A stretch of 37,748 nucleotides of DNA, from NCBI GenBank assembly GCA_022820485.1, contig JAJEFJ010000056.1:1-37748 (forward strand). Reading direction: 5' to 3'. This stretch comes from Candidatus Latescibacterota bacterium (lineage in GTDB: Bacteria > Latescibacterota > UBA2968 > UBA8231). This document shows, one piece after another, positions 24,475-33,197 of this stretch. Every line of letters begins with the position of its first letter. Positions within the stretch are counted from its first letter, which is position 1. Made by a program: the position numbers and the translations under genes. The notes under the pieces were generated by a model. It searched no databases, was not told the DNA's origin, and worked only from the letters and a program-made list of their open reading frames with translations.

Positions 24475-26103
24475 TCATTGATCCATTGGGCTATAGATAC
24501 TCTTCATCTCCCAAGCATCCAAAACAACTAAGCGCACATCCCGGCCCACCGCCCGCAGTGCCACGCCGACGCTGTCCTCGCGGCCAGGATACACCCGGAC
24601 AGCGAGGCATTGCTTGTCGTTGACAAAGACTTCGACGATGCTTTTGTCGATGAATACCTGCATCTTGAGATTCTCCTCCGGCGCCAAGAACACCGGGGCA
24701 ATCTCCGGAGGCCGAGATCGCGCCTGAGGTTGTATCGAGGCATGGGAAGAATCAAGGGCGACTAGGCTGTAGGTGCCCTCACTATTGGGCGGCGTAGAGA
24801 CCTCATTACCGGGCACAAGGGGCCTTTTACCGCGATCGCGGTAAAAGGCAATCCGGGTGTACTCCTGCTGATCCGGTGAGCGCAAAACATCCAACTCGAT
24901 CAAGGGCGCACCATTGGTCTCGACCTCGAGGCTCAGCTCAATAGCATTGCCGGCGAGTTGGTCGAAAACGATTTCGCTATTGCCCTTGATGGTGCAGTCG
25001 GCGATCTGAGTATGGCGGCCGCGCAGCGATTCTATATCCCCGGCCGGTTCAATCTGTACATCGCCGCCAGCGTTCAAGCTCAGGCGCCGGGGCAGACTCA
25101 TAAGCTGCTGTCCTTCCCAACAGCCAAAGTGGCGGACCTGGCGGTCCTCCTCGCTCCAACCCGGGCTCGGCATCCCCCAATTGACGTTGAAGATCGCAAT
25201 CAATCCACCCTTGCCGTCGGGGGTGGCCGATGGCGCGTGTATCCCCCCAGGCCAAGAGGCACCAAAGTTGAAACGCCCGTAATCGCGGGCGATCAATTTG
25301 TCGCGCGCTTGGTCGTAATCGCCAATCAGGTACTGACCCCCATTGCGATGGCTGTAATACAGCAGCATGTGTTTGTCGCCGATGGGCCAAAAATACGGAC
25401 AGGCCCCGTCGTCGCCGTTGGCGCTAAACAGATCGTCTTCGACAAAAGGGTGCAGGTATTCCCAAGTTTCGAGATCCTCCGAGCGAAAGAGAAAATTCGC
25501 CCGGCGCGGCAGGCCCCTCGGACCAGTAGGCAGTGTGCCCCCTGAAAGCGAGTAGTAGGCCCCGTCCTTTTTCCAAATGCACGGATCGTAAACCCGGTAG
25601 GGTTGACTGAGCTCGTCGCCCTTGGGCTCGGGGATACCTCCGGGCACTTTTTGCCAATTCAACAACAGGGGATCGCGGCTGATGGCGCTCACATTGCCTA
25701 GTTGGTGGCCGTAATAGTGGACAATGACCCGATCCCCATCGACCAGCGACGCGCCAGACCAGCAACCGTGTTCGGGATGGGGGTAGATGGCATAGGGCAA
25801 ATCGCGCCAATGGATTAAGTCATCGCTGACTGCGTGGGCCCAGTGCGGCCGCGGGTCTTCAGGGGGAAAGGCTTGGTAGAACAGGTGCCAGCGCCCCTGC
25901 CAAAAACACAGTCCGTTGGGATCGTTTAAGCGGCCATCCGGGTTGCAAAAATGGTATATGGGACGCACTGGGTCGCTGATCTTAGCCTGCCTAGTGGCCC
26001 TAAAGCGCTGCAGGAGCGGGTTTGTTCGCAGTTGGACTTCCTGCTCGGCGAGGGTATCGCCAAAGCTGTACTGGGCAACGCCCGAGGTATAATCAGGTTG
26101 CAT
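24475..26103 (-). CDS. GH32-like glycoside hydrolase with altered acid/base site
   Basis: This 542-residue protein has a five-bladed-propeller GH32 domain (about 48-330) and a C-terminal beta-sandwich (about 350-535), the arrangement of invertases and levanases acting on fructosides. The nucleophile motif NDPNG is intact (60-64, D61), WSG is at 115-117 and the RDP motif reads YDP (172-174), keeping its Asp. The usual E-C acid/base motif reads A-C (A234-C235 in DDGACPYFWP), so the normal catalytic Glu is missing. There is no signal peptide, so it is probably cytoplasmic. Activity could be lost, moved to a nearby Asp, or changed in specificity. It is transcribed opposite to the SDR gene. Confidence 0.8.
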   Translation of the reverse strand: MQPDYTSGVAQYSFGDTLAEQEVQLRTNPLLQRFRATRQAKISDPVRPIYHFCNPDGRLNDPNGLCFWQGRWHLFYQAFPPEDPRPHWAHAVSDDLIHWRDLPYAIYPHPEHGCWSGASLVDGDRVIVHYYGHQLGNVSAISRDPLLLNWQKVPGGIPEPKGDELSQPYRVYDPCIWKKDGAYYSLSGGTLPTGPRGLPRRANFLFRSEDLETWEYLHPFVEDDLFSANGDDGACPYFWPIGDKHMLLYYSHRNGGQYLIGDYDQARDKLIARDYGRFNFGASWPGGIHAPSATPDGKGGLIAIFNVNWGMPSPGWSEEDRQVRHFGCWEGQQLMSLPRRLSLNAGGDVQIEPAGDIESLRGRHTQIADCTIKGNSEIVFDQLAGNAIELSLEVETNGAPLIELDVLRSPDQQEYTRIAFYRDRGKRPLVPGNEVSTPPNSEGTYSLVALDSSHASIQPQARSRPPEIAPVFLAPEENLKMQVFIDKSIVEVFVNDKQCLAVRVYPGREDSVGVALRAVGRDVRLVVLDAWEMKSIYSPMDQ

Positions 26104-26180
26104 ATAGTCAGACTCTCTTGGTTAGGTCTAGGTAAAATGTGGGAATCATCGGCCTGAGAAGAGAGCAGCCCCTAGTCTGT

Positions 26181-27017
26181 TCACGAGATCTCTTGGAGGA
26201 ATGCGAGCACATCCCCTACTACATCGGCTTGAATGTCGTCGTCAGGGCCGTTCGTCAAAAAGTTTGCTACTCTTCTAGGGCCAAGTCCATCGTGCGTCGC
26301 GAAGTCCTGCCGAATGATGGCGACCGCTTTTTTGACGTGGGGATCCTCCAAAAATGGCCGAAGACACTTCGACACATTTTTAACCCCTATTCCACTAAGC
26401 ACATAGGCGAAATCGTAAGCATCTTTGTTCGCTCCGCGGCTCCTGAATGCCAAAGCCTTGAGGACGAGGAGAGCACCCGGTCCGCAGACCCATATAGCCC
26501 TTGCCGCCTCTTCGCCGGAGGGAGTGCGACCGGACACCTCAACCTTCCGGCGGTCTGCAAAGGCAAGGTGGAGGCCCGGTGTGATCACGGCGGCGAAGCC
26601 CTGTTGAAGGTGGCGCAGTGTACCCCCGCGATCACTTTCTCCGCTCGGCGAGATGAGGAAATCAATGGTTATAGGACGCTCGGAGTCGAGCCGCCAACGC
26701 TGATTGGTCACATTACCTTGGTCGTTGACATCCGGGGCAAATCCGGCGTCTCGCAACCGGACACTCAACTCCTCGTATCGCTCCTCCTCCAAAATGGACA
26801 GTGCAAGCCCCAAATCCAGATCCCTTGTTCCAAGATGTGCATCCAGTCCTAGCGGCAACTCGCTCTGGTCAATCAGCAACGAAGGCGCGAGCCCACCAAC
26901 GATAACAAGGTCGTCGAGCAGGTCGCCAAGCACTGTTGCGGCGTAGAGACAAACGGAACGGACAAGTCTGAGGTCTTCTCCGCTATATCCTTCGAAAGTC
27001 GCTGGCTTACCAATCAT
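26181..27017 (-). CDS. AbiEii-like nucleotidyltransferase
   Basis: This 278-residue protein has a minimal nucleotidyltransferase signature: VIVGGLAPSLL (38-48) and TRDLDLGL (64-71) with D66 and D68 as metal ligands. A later conserved lysine may lie in LVLKALAFRSRG, a motif shared with AbiEii-type toxins, which modify RNA or tRNA ends with nucleotides. It overlaps the upstream gene by 11 nt, a toxin-after-antitoxin order like that of AbiE systems. No upstream promoter of its own is seen. A non-toxin housekeeping nucleotidyltransferase role is less likely given the partner and the operator. Confidence 0.75.
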   Translation of the reverse strand: MIGKPATFEGYSGEDLRLVRSVCLYAATVLGDLLDDLVIVGGLAPSLLIDQSELPLGLDAHLGTRDLDLGLALSILEEERYEELSVRLRDAGFAPDVNDQGNVTNQRWRLDSERPITIDFLISPSGESDRGGTLRHLQQGFAAVITPGLHLAFADRRKVEVSGRTPSGEEAARAIWVCGPGALLVLKALAFRSRGANKDAYDFAYVLSGIGVKNVSKCLRPFLEDPHVKKAVAIIRQDFATHDGLGPRRVANFLTNGPDDDIQADVVGDVLAFLQEIS

Positions 27018-28077
27018 CGTCGCCCCGTGGCAGGAACTGGCTGCGGATCTCGTCGGCCGCTTCTTGCGCCCGTTCGGGATGGGCCTTTAAGTCGAGGTAG
27101 GCTTGAACAGGATGAACACAGCGTATGCCCTCCACCTCGTCGGCACCGTGAAAGACGCCGGCATCGTTGGGCACGACGAGCCAAGTATTGGCCCCCCTCG
27201 CCCCCTCGCGGAAACCGAGCGCCCTCGTCAACCCCGTTGACGGCATCTCTTCAAGATATACGGTCGAGAGACGAAAGCTCGTGTACCGCGTCCATGCCCA
27301 CGCGGCGGCTAAACCCGTCACGGCGTAAGGTACGGTGTCCCCGGTCAATGTCTTTGCGATTCTGCGTGTGAGGCTGTCGCCGGATGTGGCCGCGATGTGG
27401 CCAGATATTAGCAGCCTGTGTCTATCAAAGCGATACTCCTCGTGCCAAGCGTCGAGCAGCCTGTTCGCATCTCCGATCGCAATGCCGCCTGCTCGACGGA
27501 CCACGAGTTCGCTTTCAGCCAGCTTTCTGATAACCCTGCTCACGTATCCCTCGTCTAAGCCGGTAGCAACCGCGAGGTCGCGTTGACGAGCGGCCTCGGT
27601 AGGGTGCATCAGTAGCCAGCGAGCGATCCGCGATCCCTTCGGGCCGAACGCACTTTCGACCCGCCCAGGGCGGCGGTAGCGGTTGGCGTGCCCAAGCACC
27701 TCGACATAGAGCCCGGGTCCGACGATGCTCGCGTTGCCAGATAGGTCCAGCCATCCTACACCGCATTGCTCGCAGTGCGCTCGGCCCGCCTCTCCCATAT
27801 AGGGAACGGCCACCAGAGGAATCACCGAACAGGGCAAGCCGCTAGTCGCCCGCTTTAATTGCTGGACCGCATGGGCCACTGGCCCGAGAGCACCGGAACT
27901 CTTCCATTCCAATGCAAAGAAATATCGTCCTGCTGTGACGACAGAATCGAAGAAGAACGAGCTTCCCCGGCAGTTTGCATCGTACCGTACAGAACTTTCC
28001 TTTCCCCATTTTTGGAGGATCTCGGCTAGCCTCTCCGATGCTTGGCGGATGGCCTGATCTTGAAATTGCCGTTGCAT
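27007..28077 (-). CDS. AbiEi-like regulator/antitoxin with nuclease-like N-terminal domain
   Basis: This 356-residue protein seems to have three parts. Residues 10-120 contain a strand-rich region with FALEWK (E57-x-K59), D44 and a PYMGEAGRAHCEQCGVGWLDLSGNA block, reminiscent of PD-(D/E)XK-like folds. A winged helix-turn-helix fills about 148-195 (QRDLAVATGLDEGYVSRVIRKL). The C-terminal part (about 210-345) ends in CVHPVQAYLDLKAHPERAQEAADEIRSQFL, as in AbiEi-family antitoxins. It is first in a two-gene operon with the nucleotidyltransferase and probably represses its own promoter through the inverted repeat at 28080-28131. The start ATG 28077 has an in-frame TAG three codons upstream, so no longer protein is possible. 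Confidence 0.7.
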   Translation of the reverse strand: MQRQFQDQAIRQASERLAEILQKWGKESSVRYDANCRGSSFFFDSVVTAGRYFFALEWKSSGALGPVAHAVQQLKRATSGLPCSVIPLVAVPYMGEAGRAHCEQCGVGWLDLSGNASIVGPGLYVEVLGHANRYRRPGRVESAFGPKGSRIARWLLMHPTEAARQRDLAVATGLDEGYVSRVIRKLAESELVVRRAGGIAIGDANRLLDAWHEEYRFDRHRLLISGHIAATSGDSLTRRIAKTLTGDTVPYAVTGLAAAWAWTRYTSFRLSTVYLEEMPSTGLTRALGFREGARGANTWLVVPNDAGVFHGADEVEGIRCVHPVQAYLDLKAHPERAQEAADEIRSQFLPRGDDDW

Positions 28078-28079
28078 AC

Positions 28080-28131
28080 TTGTCTATATAATGTATATTG
28101 CTCGAATGTGCAACTCCCTTTATATAGACAA
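28080..28131 (-). promoter_or_regulatory. promoter and 12-bp inverted-repeat operator of the AbiE-like operon
   Basis: TTGTCTATATAA (28080-28091) and TTATATAGACAA (28120-28131) are perfect inverted repeats 28 nt apart. Between and over them, the minus strand has TTGCAC, 17 nt, TATATA; the -10 box lies inside one repeat arm. The predicted start falls at or next to ATG 28077, a leaderless arrangement. Confidence 0.7.
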
Positions 28132-28237
28132 TTCGAAAAACTCGATAGGAGTAAGATGTAGTGGTTCTATCCTGTATATTCTCGCTACTAAGAGGAGCGT
28201 GCCAACACTCCTCCAATCGACCTGAACGCGCAAAAAA

Positions 28238-29437
<1,200 letters not shown>

Positions 29438-29440
29438 GGT

Positions 29441-29477
29441 AAAAACAAAAAGGCGAGGACCAAAACTGGTCCCCGCC
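29441..29477 (-). terminator. hairpin with T-run on the minus strand
   Basis: A 10-bp stem with one A-C mismatch (452-462 with 467-477 of the 29,400s) and AAAC loop. The T-run (TTTTTGTTTTT) follows it only when read on the minus strand. The plus-strand side has no T-run, so it may terminate antisense transcription entering rlmI-like from the right, and may also protect the rlmI-like mRNA end. Confidence 0.6.
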
Positions 29478-29514
29478 CAACCTGTCGACCTACCATCAGC
29501 CGAGTAGTCACCGG

Positions 29515-29556
29515 CCCGGCGGCGAGCAAACCCGGCGACTGCTCTTGTTCAAGTAG
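29515..29556 (+). repeat. 42-bp direct repeat, left copy flanking the toxin-antitoxin pair
   Basis: It matches 30316-30357 at 37 of 42 positions. Read in frame it would encode PGGEQTRRLLLFK followed by TAG. It partly overlaps an inverted repeat GCCCGGC (29514-29520) with GCCGGGC (29559-29565). Confidence 0.8.
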
Positions 29557-29599
29557 TGGCCGGGCGTAGAGAAAGCAGCATGAGCGGCAGATGTATATC

Positions 29600-29627
29600 T
29601 TGTAAACGCAAACTCGCCATGTATCTT
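29600..29627 (+). promoter_or_regulatory. candidate promoter of the vapBC-type operon
   Basis: TTGTAA (29600-29605), 16 nt, TATCTT (29622-29627). Three ATGTAT repeats between about 29591 and 29640 surround it and could be antitoxin binding sites. The antitoxin gene has GGAGGG 6 nt before its start. Confidence 0.45.
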
Positions 29628-29665
29628 CTCAGACATGTATAACTCGTGAATGCGGAGGGCTGAAA

Positions 29666-29896
29666 ATGAAAGATACGTCTGTAGAAAAAGAAATTCTCGA
29701 CGAGATCCATAAATTGGGCAAAGGCCAACAAACGGAGGTGCTGGAATTCGTTCGTTCGTTAGCAAAGTCCGAGATGGAAGGCGTACCTGGCAAGACTCTG
29801 CTGCGCTTTGCAGGAACGATAGATAGAGAAGACTTGGCCAAGATGGCTGAAGCGATCCAATCCGATTGCGAAAGCATAGATCCCAATGAATGGTAG
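29666..29896 (+). CDS. VapB-like antitoxin
   Basis: This 76-residue small, acidic, helical protein (KEILDEIHKLGKGQQTEVLEFVRSL, 8-32) resembles the DUF2281-type antitoxins that partner PIN toxins: a helical N-terminal segment and a C-terminal toxin-masking tail ending in DPNEW. It overlaps the PIN toxin start by 11 nt. The start ATG 29666 is supported by the strong ribosome site GGAGGG. Role: neutralise the toxin and repress the operon. Confidence 0.8.
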   Translation: MKDTSVEKEILDEIHKLGKGQQTEVLEFVRSLAKSEMEGVPGKTLLRFAGTIDREDLAKMAEAIQSDCESIDPNEW

Positions 29897-30284
29897 ATAC
29901 CTACTGGATACCAATATCATCATCGCTCTGTTTGCTCAAGAGGAACTAATTCAGGAGCGCCTACACCAAGCCGTTGAAATTTTCTTGTCCAGCATTGTAC
30001 TGGGCGAGTTGTATTATGGCGCTGAGCGATCCATTCGCGTGGATGAAAACATTCAGCGCATAAATGAATTCGCCTCTACAATGGTGGTCATTGGCTGCAA
30101 TCAGGAAACGGCTCGACAGTATGGCCAGATAAAGAACGCGCTTCGGGCAAAGGGTCGTCCCATACCGGAGAATGATATTTGGATAGCTGCTCAGGCCCTG
30201 CAACATCAAGTGACTTTGGTCGCACGAGACGATCACTTTCAAGAAATTGACGCGATTTCCCTAGAACGGTGGGAACGCAACTAA
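29886..30284 (+). CDS. vapC: PIN-domain toxin, VapC family
   Basis: This 132-residue PIN endoribonuclease of the VapC type cleaves tRNA or rRNA when released from its antitoxin. The four acidic metal ligands are visible: D8 (YLLDTNIII), E41 (VLGELYYGA), D97 (IPENDIWIAA) and D115 (LVARDDHF). Its length is typical. The start lies within the antitoxin gene, with no ribosome site of its own, so translation is coupled. The pair sits between two copies of a direct repeat, so it may be a recently inserted unit. Confidence 0.92.
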   Translation: MNGRYLLDTNIIIALFAQEELIQERLHQAVEIFLSSIVLGELYYGAERSIRVDENIQRINEFASTMVVIGCNQETARQYGQIKNALRAKGRPIPENDIWIAAQALQHQVTLVARDDHFQEIDAISLERWERN

Positions 30285-30315
30285 TCTCGGTGTATATTTC
30301 ACCCGCCTGCATTAT

Positions 30316-30357
30316 CCTGGCGGCGAACAAACCCGGCGACTCCTCTTACTCAAGTAG
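30316..30357 (+). repeat. 42-bp direct repeat, right copy flanking the toxin-antitoxin pair
   Basis: It matches 29515-29556. Read in frame it encodes PGGEQTRRLLLLK followed by TAG; four of the five differences from the left copy are silent in this frame. Confidence 0.8.
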
Positions 30358-30384
30358 CTGCCAAGCCCGCGTCTCTCGCCCGTC

Positions 30385-30413
30385 TTGACGCGACTGGACA
30401 AAACGCATATCCT
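30385..30413 (+). promoter_or_regulatory. candidate promoter of the uvrC operon
   Basis: TTGACG (30385-30390), 17 nt, TATCCT (30408-30413). It predicts a leader of about 26 nt before ATG 30446, without a clear ribosome-binding site. Confidence 0.55.
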
Positions 30414-30445
30414 CGTTGCAATATGTCAACCCGTATCCCTTTCTA

Positions 30446-32296
30446 ATGAAGAACCTCTCCGAAGATCTGCGCCTCAAACTCGACGCCCTGCCCAACGAAT
30501 CCGGCGTCTATATCATGAAAAGGCGCGACGGGCAGATCATCTACATCGGCAAGGCCAAAAGCCTGCGCGACCGGGTGCGCTCGTACTTTCGCACGTCGGG
30601 CGGCGATGGCCGACGTCAGTTCAAAGCCCTAGTCCGCAACATCGCCGACATCGACTACATCGTAACGGGCAACGAGCAGGAAGCCCTCATCCTCGAAGCC
30701 ACCCAAATCCGCACCCACAAACCGCGCTACAACATCCTGCTCAAAGACGACAAGAAATACCCCTATATCCGCATCACCGCCGAGCCTTTTCCCCGCATCT
30801 TCGCCACCCGTGACGTAGTCCGCGACGGCTCGCGCTACCTCGGCCCGTACAGCAATGTCCGCGCCATGCACACCACCCTCGACATGCTGCGCAAGGTCTT
30901 CCCCATCCGCTCCTGCAACGCCGAGTTGCCCTCAGACAAAGTGCCGCTGTGCCTCGAATACCACATCAAGCGCTGCGAAGGCCCCTGCGAAAACCTCGTC
31001 TCGGCTGACGACTACCGCAAAACCGTCGAGCGGGCCGTGCGCTTTTTGCGCGGCCAGAACGCCGAAGTAATCCGCGAACTGCAAAAGCGCATGACCGAAG
31101 CCGCCGAAGACATGCGCTACGAAAAAGCCGCCCGCTTCCGCGACCAGATCCAAGCGCTAGAATCCATGCGCGCCCGCCAAAAAGTCGTCCTCGACGACCA
31201 GATCAACCGCGACGTTTTCGGCATGGCCCGCAGCGACGACGAAGCCTGTTGCAGCGTCCTCGAAATCCGCGAGGGCCGCCTGCTCGGCAAAAAGCACCAC
31301 TTCCTCGGCGGGGTCATGGAGTCCTCAGACGGGGAAATCCTCTCGGCCTTTGCGCGGCAATTCTACCTGCAAAACGACTTTGTCCCGCCCGAAATCCACC
31401 TGCCAGCCCAGCTAGCAGACGCCGACGAGGTAGCCACTTGGCTGTCGCAAAAGGCCGACGGCAAGGTCGAGTTAGCCACCCCCCAGCGCGGTGCCAAGGC
31501 CCAAATGCTCGACATGGCCGCCAAAAACGCCACCCAAATGCTCACCGAACGCCAGCTCAAGCGCGAGCTGAAGCGCGACCGCATCCCCCAATCGGTCTAT
31601 GCCCTCCAGCGCGACTTGCAGCTAGCGGCTCCGCCCCGCCATATCGAAGGCATCGACATCTCCACCTTCCAGGGCGCAAACCCAGTCGGCTCGGTGGTCT
31701 GCTTTATCGACGGCCGGGCCAAGCGCAGCCAGTACCGCTACTTCAAAATCCGCGACCTCGCGCAACCCGACGACTACGCCGCCATCCACCAAGTGGTCTA
31801 TCGCCGCTTCCGCGGCTTGGCCGAGCGCAACGAGCCGCGACCCGATTTGCTGCTCATCGACGGCGGGCCGGGCCAACTCGCCAGCGCAGTCGCCGCCTTG
31901 CGCGAGCTAGACATCGCAGACCAACCCGTCGTCGGCCTCGCCAAGCGCTTCGAGGAAGTCATCCTGCCGGACCAGCGCGACCCCTTGCTGCTGCCCAAGA
32001 CTTCGGCCAGCCTGCGCCTGTTGCGAATGCTGCGCGACGAAGCCCACCGCTTCGCGCTCAAAAACCACCGCCAGCAACGCGCCAAAAGCGCGCTCAGCTC
32101 GACCTTGGATCACGTCCCCGGCATTGGCGCGCAAAAGCGCAAGGCTCTGCTCGTCGCCTTTGGCTCGGTCAAGCGCATCGCCGCCACGCCAGCCGAGGAA
32201 ATCGCCGCCCTCCCCGGCTTCAGCCGCAAACAGGCCGACGCCTTACTCGCCCATCTCAACAGCCCGGATCATGGCCCGCCCGAAATCCACGCCTGA
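30446..32296 (+). CDS. uvrC: excinuclease ABC subunit C
   Basis: UvrC makes both cuts around bulky DNA lesions marked by UvrA and UvrB. The 616-residue protein has an N-terminal GIY-YIG nuclease (ESGVYIMKRR and IIYIGKAKSLRDRVRSYF, about 18-50), a UvrB-binding UVR helix (about 200-230, MRYEKAARFRDQIQALE), an RNase-H-like domain for the 5' cut (IEGIDISTFQGANPVGSVV), and a C-terminal helix-hairpin-helix pair (VPGIGAQKRKALLVAFGS and ALPGFSRKQADALL). ATG 30446 fits the usual start; TTG 30416 overlaps the predicted transcription start. The last 26 nt overlap the recombinase gene. Confidence 0.95.
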   Translation: MKNLSEDLRLKLDALPNESGVYIMKRRDGQIIYIGKAKSLRDRVRSYFRTSGGDGRRQFKALVRNIADIDYIVTGNEQEALILEATQIRTHKPRYNILLKDDKKYPYIRITAEPFPRIFATRDVVRDGSRYLGPYSNVRAMHTTLDMLRKVFPIRSCNAELPSDKVPLCLEYHIKRCEGPCENLVSADDYRKTVERAVRFLRGQNAEVIRELQKRMTEAAEDMRYEKAARFRDQIQALESMRARQKVVLDDQINRDVFGMARSDDEACCSVLEIREGRLLGKKHHFLGGVMESSDGEILSAFARQFYLQNDFVPPEIHLPAQLADADEVATWLSQKADGKVELATPQRGAKAQMLDMAAKNATQMLTERQLKRELKRDRIPQSVYALQRDLQLAAPPRHIEGIDISTFQGANPVGSVVCFIDGRAKRSQYRYFKIRDLAQPDDYAAIHQVVYRRFRGLAERNEPRPDLLLIDGGPGQLASAVAALRELDIADQPVVGLAKRFEEVILPDQRDPLLLPKTSASLRLLRMLRDEAHRFALKNHRQQRAKSALSSTLDHVPGIGAQKRKALLVAFGSVKRIAATPAEEIAALPGFSRKQADALLAHLNSPDHGPPEIHA

Positions 32297-33197
32297 ACGC
32301 CCGCTACCCGCGGCCCTGTCCACCCCCTGCGAGCGCTTCCTCAAGGCCATGGAGCACGACAATGGGTTGGCGGCCAATACCCTCGACGCCTATCGCCGCG
32401 ACCTCAGCCGCTATCTGCATCACCTGTCCGCCCAAGGCGTCGAGAGCCTAGAAGCCGTCCAACACCAGCACATCGCCCAATTGCTCCACTCGCTGCGCGA
32501 CGCTGGCCTAACTGCTTCCACCATGGCCCGCAACCTCACCTCGATAAAGCGCTTCCACCAGTACTTACTGCTCAAGGGCGCAACGACGCACAACCCGGCC
32601 GAACTCCTCGACCCGCCCAAACTGGAGCGCCGCCTGCCCGACGTACTCTCAGTCGAGGAAATCGCCGCCCTGCTCGCCGCGCCCGATCCCGACGAGCCGC
32701 TGGGCCAGCGCGACCGGGCCATCCTCGCCGTGCTCTACGCCACCGGCATCCGCGTCTCCGAGCTGACCGCGCTGCAACAGGAGGCCCTACTGCTGGCGCG
32801 GAGCCTCATCCGCATCCGCGGCCGGCGCGAGCGCATCGTACCCATCGCGGCCAAAGACGCTCGCACGCTCAGACACTACCTGCGCCAAGGCCGCCCCCAT
32901 CTCGCCCGTCCCGACTCAAGCGATCACGTCTTCCTCAACGCCCAAGGCGGCCCACTCTCGCGGATGAGCGTGTGGAAAATCATCAAAACCGCCGGCGAAA
33001 AGGCCCGCATCGGCCGGGAGATCAGTCCCCACACCCTGCGCCACTCCTTTGCCACGCATCTGTTAGAAGGCGGCGCCAACCTCCGCGCCGTGCAGGAACT
33101 GTTGGGCCACGCCGACATCTCCACCACCCAGATCTACACGCACCTCGACCTCAGCTACCTCAAAGAGGTCCACAAGACCTATCATCCCCGAGGTTAA
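32271..33197 (+). CDS. Xer-like tyrosine recombinase
   Basis: This 308-residue site-specific recombinase has the XerC/XerD layout: an N-terminal core-binding domain (about 14-105) and a catalytic domain (about 120-305). Catalytic residues are R161 (GIRVSEL), H254 and R257 (HTLRHSFATHL), H280 (LLGHADIS) and Y289 (QIYTHLD). The conserved beta-hairpin lysine, normally in GKGxKER, appears as R186 (RGRRERIVPI). It is probably the chromosome-dimer resolvase, since it is housekeeping in location and length, but no second Xer gene is seen. ATG 32271 overlaps the end of uvrC by 26 nt; a longer frame inside uvrC is rejected. Confidence 0.9.
   Translation: MARPKSTPERPLPAALSTPCERFLKAMEHDNGLAANTLDAYRRDLSRYLHHLSAQGVESLEAVQHQHIAQLLHSLRDAGLTASTMARNLTSIKRFHQYLLLKGATTHNPAELLDPPKLERRLPDVLSVEEIAALLAAPDPDEPLGQRDRAILAVLYATGIRVSELTALQQEALLLARSLIRIRGRRERIVPIAAKDARTLRHYLRQGRPHLARPDSSDHVFLNAQGGPLSRMSVWKIIKTAGEKARIGREISPHTLRHSFATHLLEGGANLRAVQELLGHADISTTQIYTHLDLSYLKEVHKTYHPRG

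Noticed and set aside
28161..28237. Possible hairpin near GAGGAG and CTCCTC upstream of the RlmI-like gene
   Set aside because: The stem needs several mismatches and no known riboswitch features are present.
29508..29765. Minus-strand 85-codon frame between rlmI-like and the antitoxin gene
   Set aside because: It overlaps the vapBC promoter and antitoxin start and shows no family features or ribosome site.
31249..32451. Plus-strand 400-codon frame inside uvrC
   Set aside because: Arg/Pro-rich shadow of the uvrC and recombinase genes, caused by high GC content.
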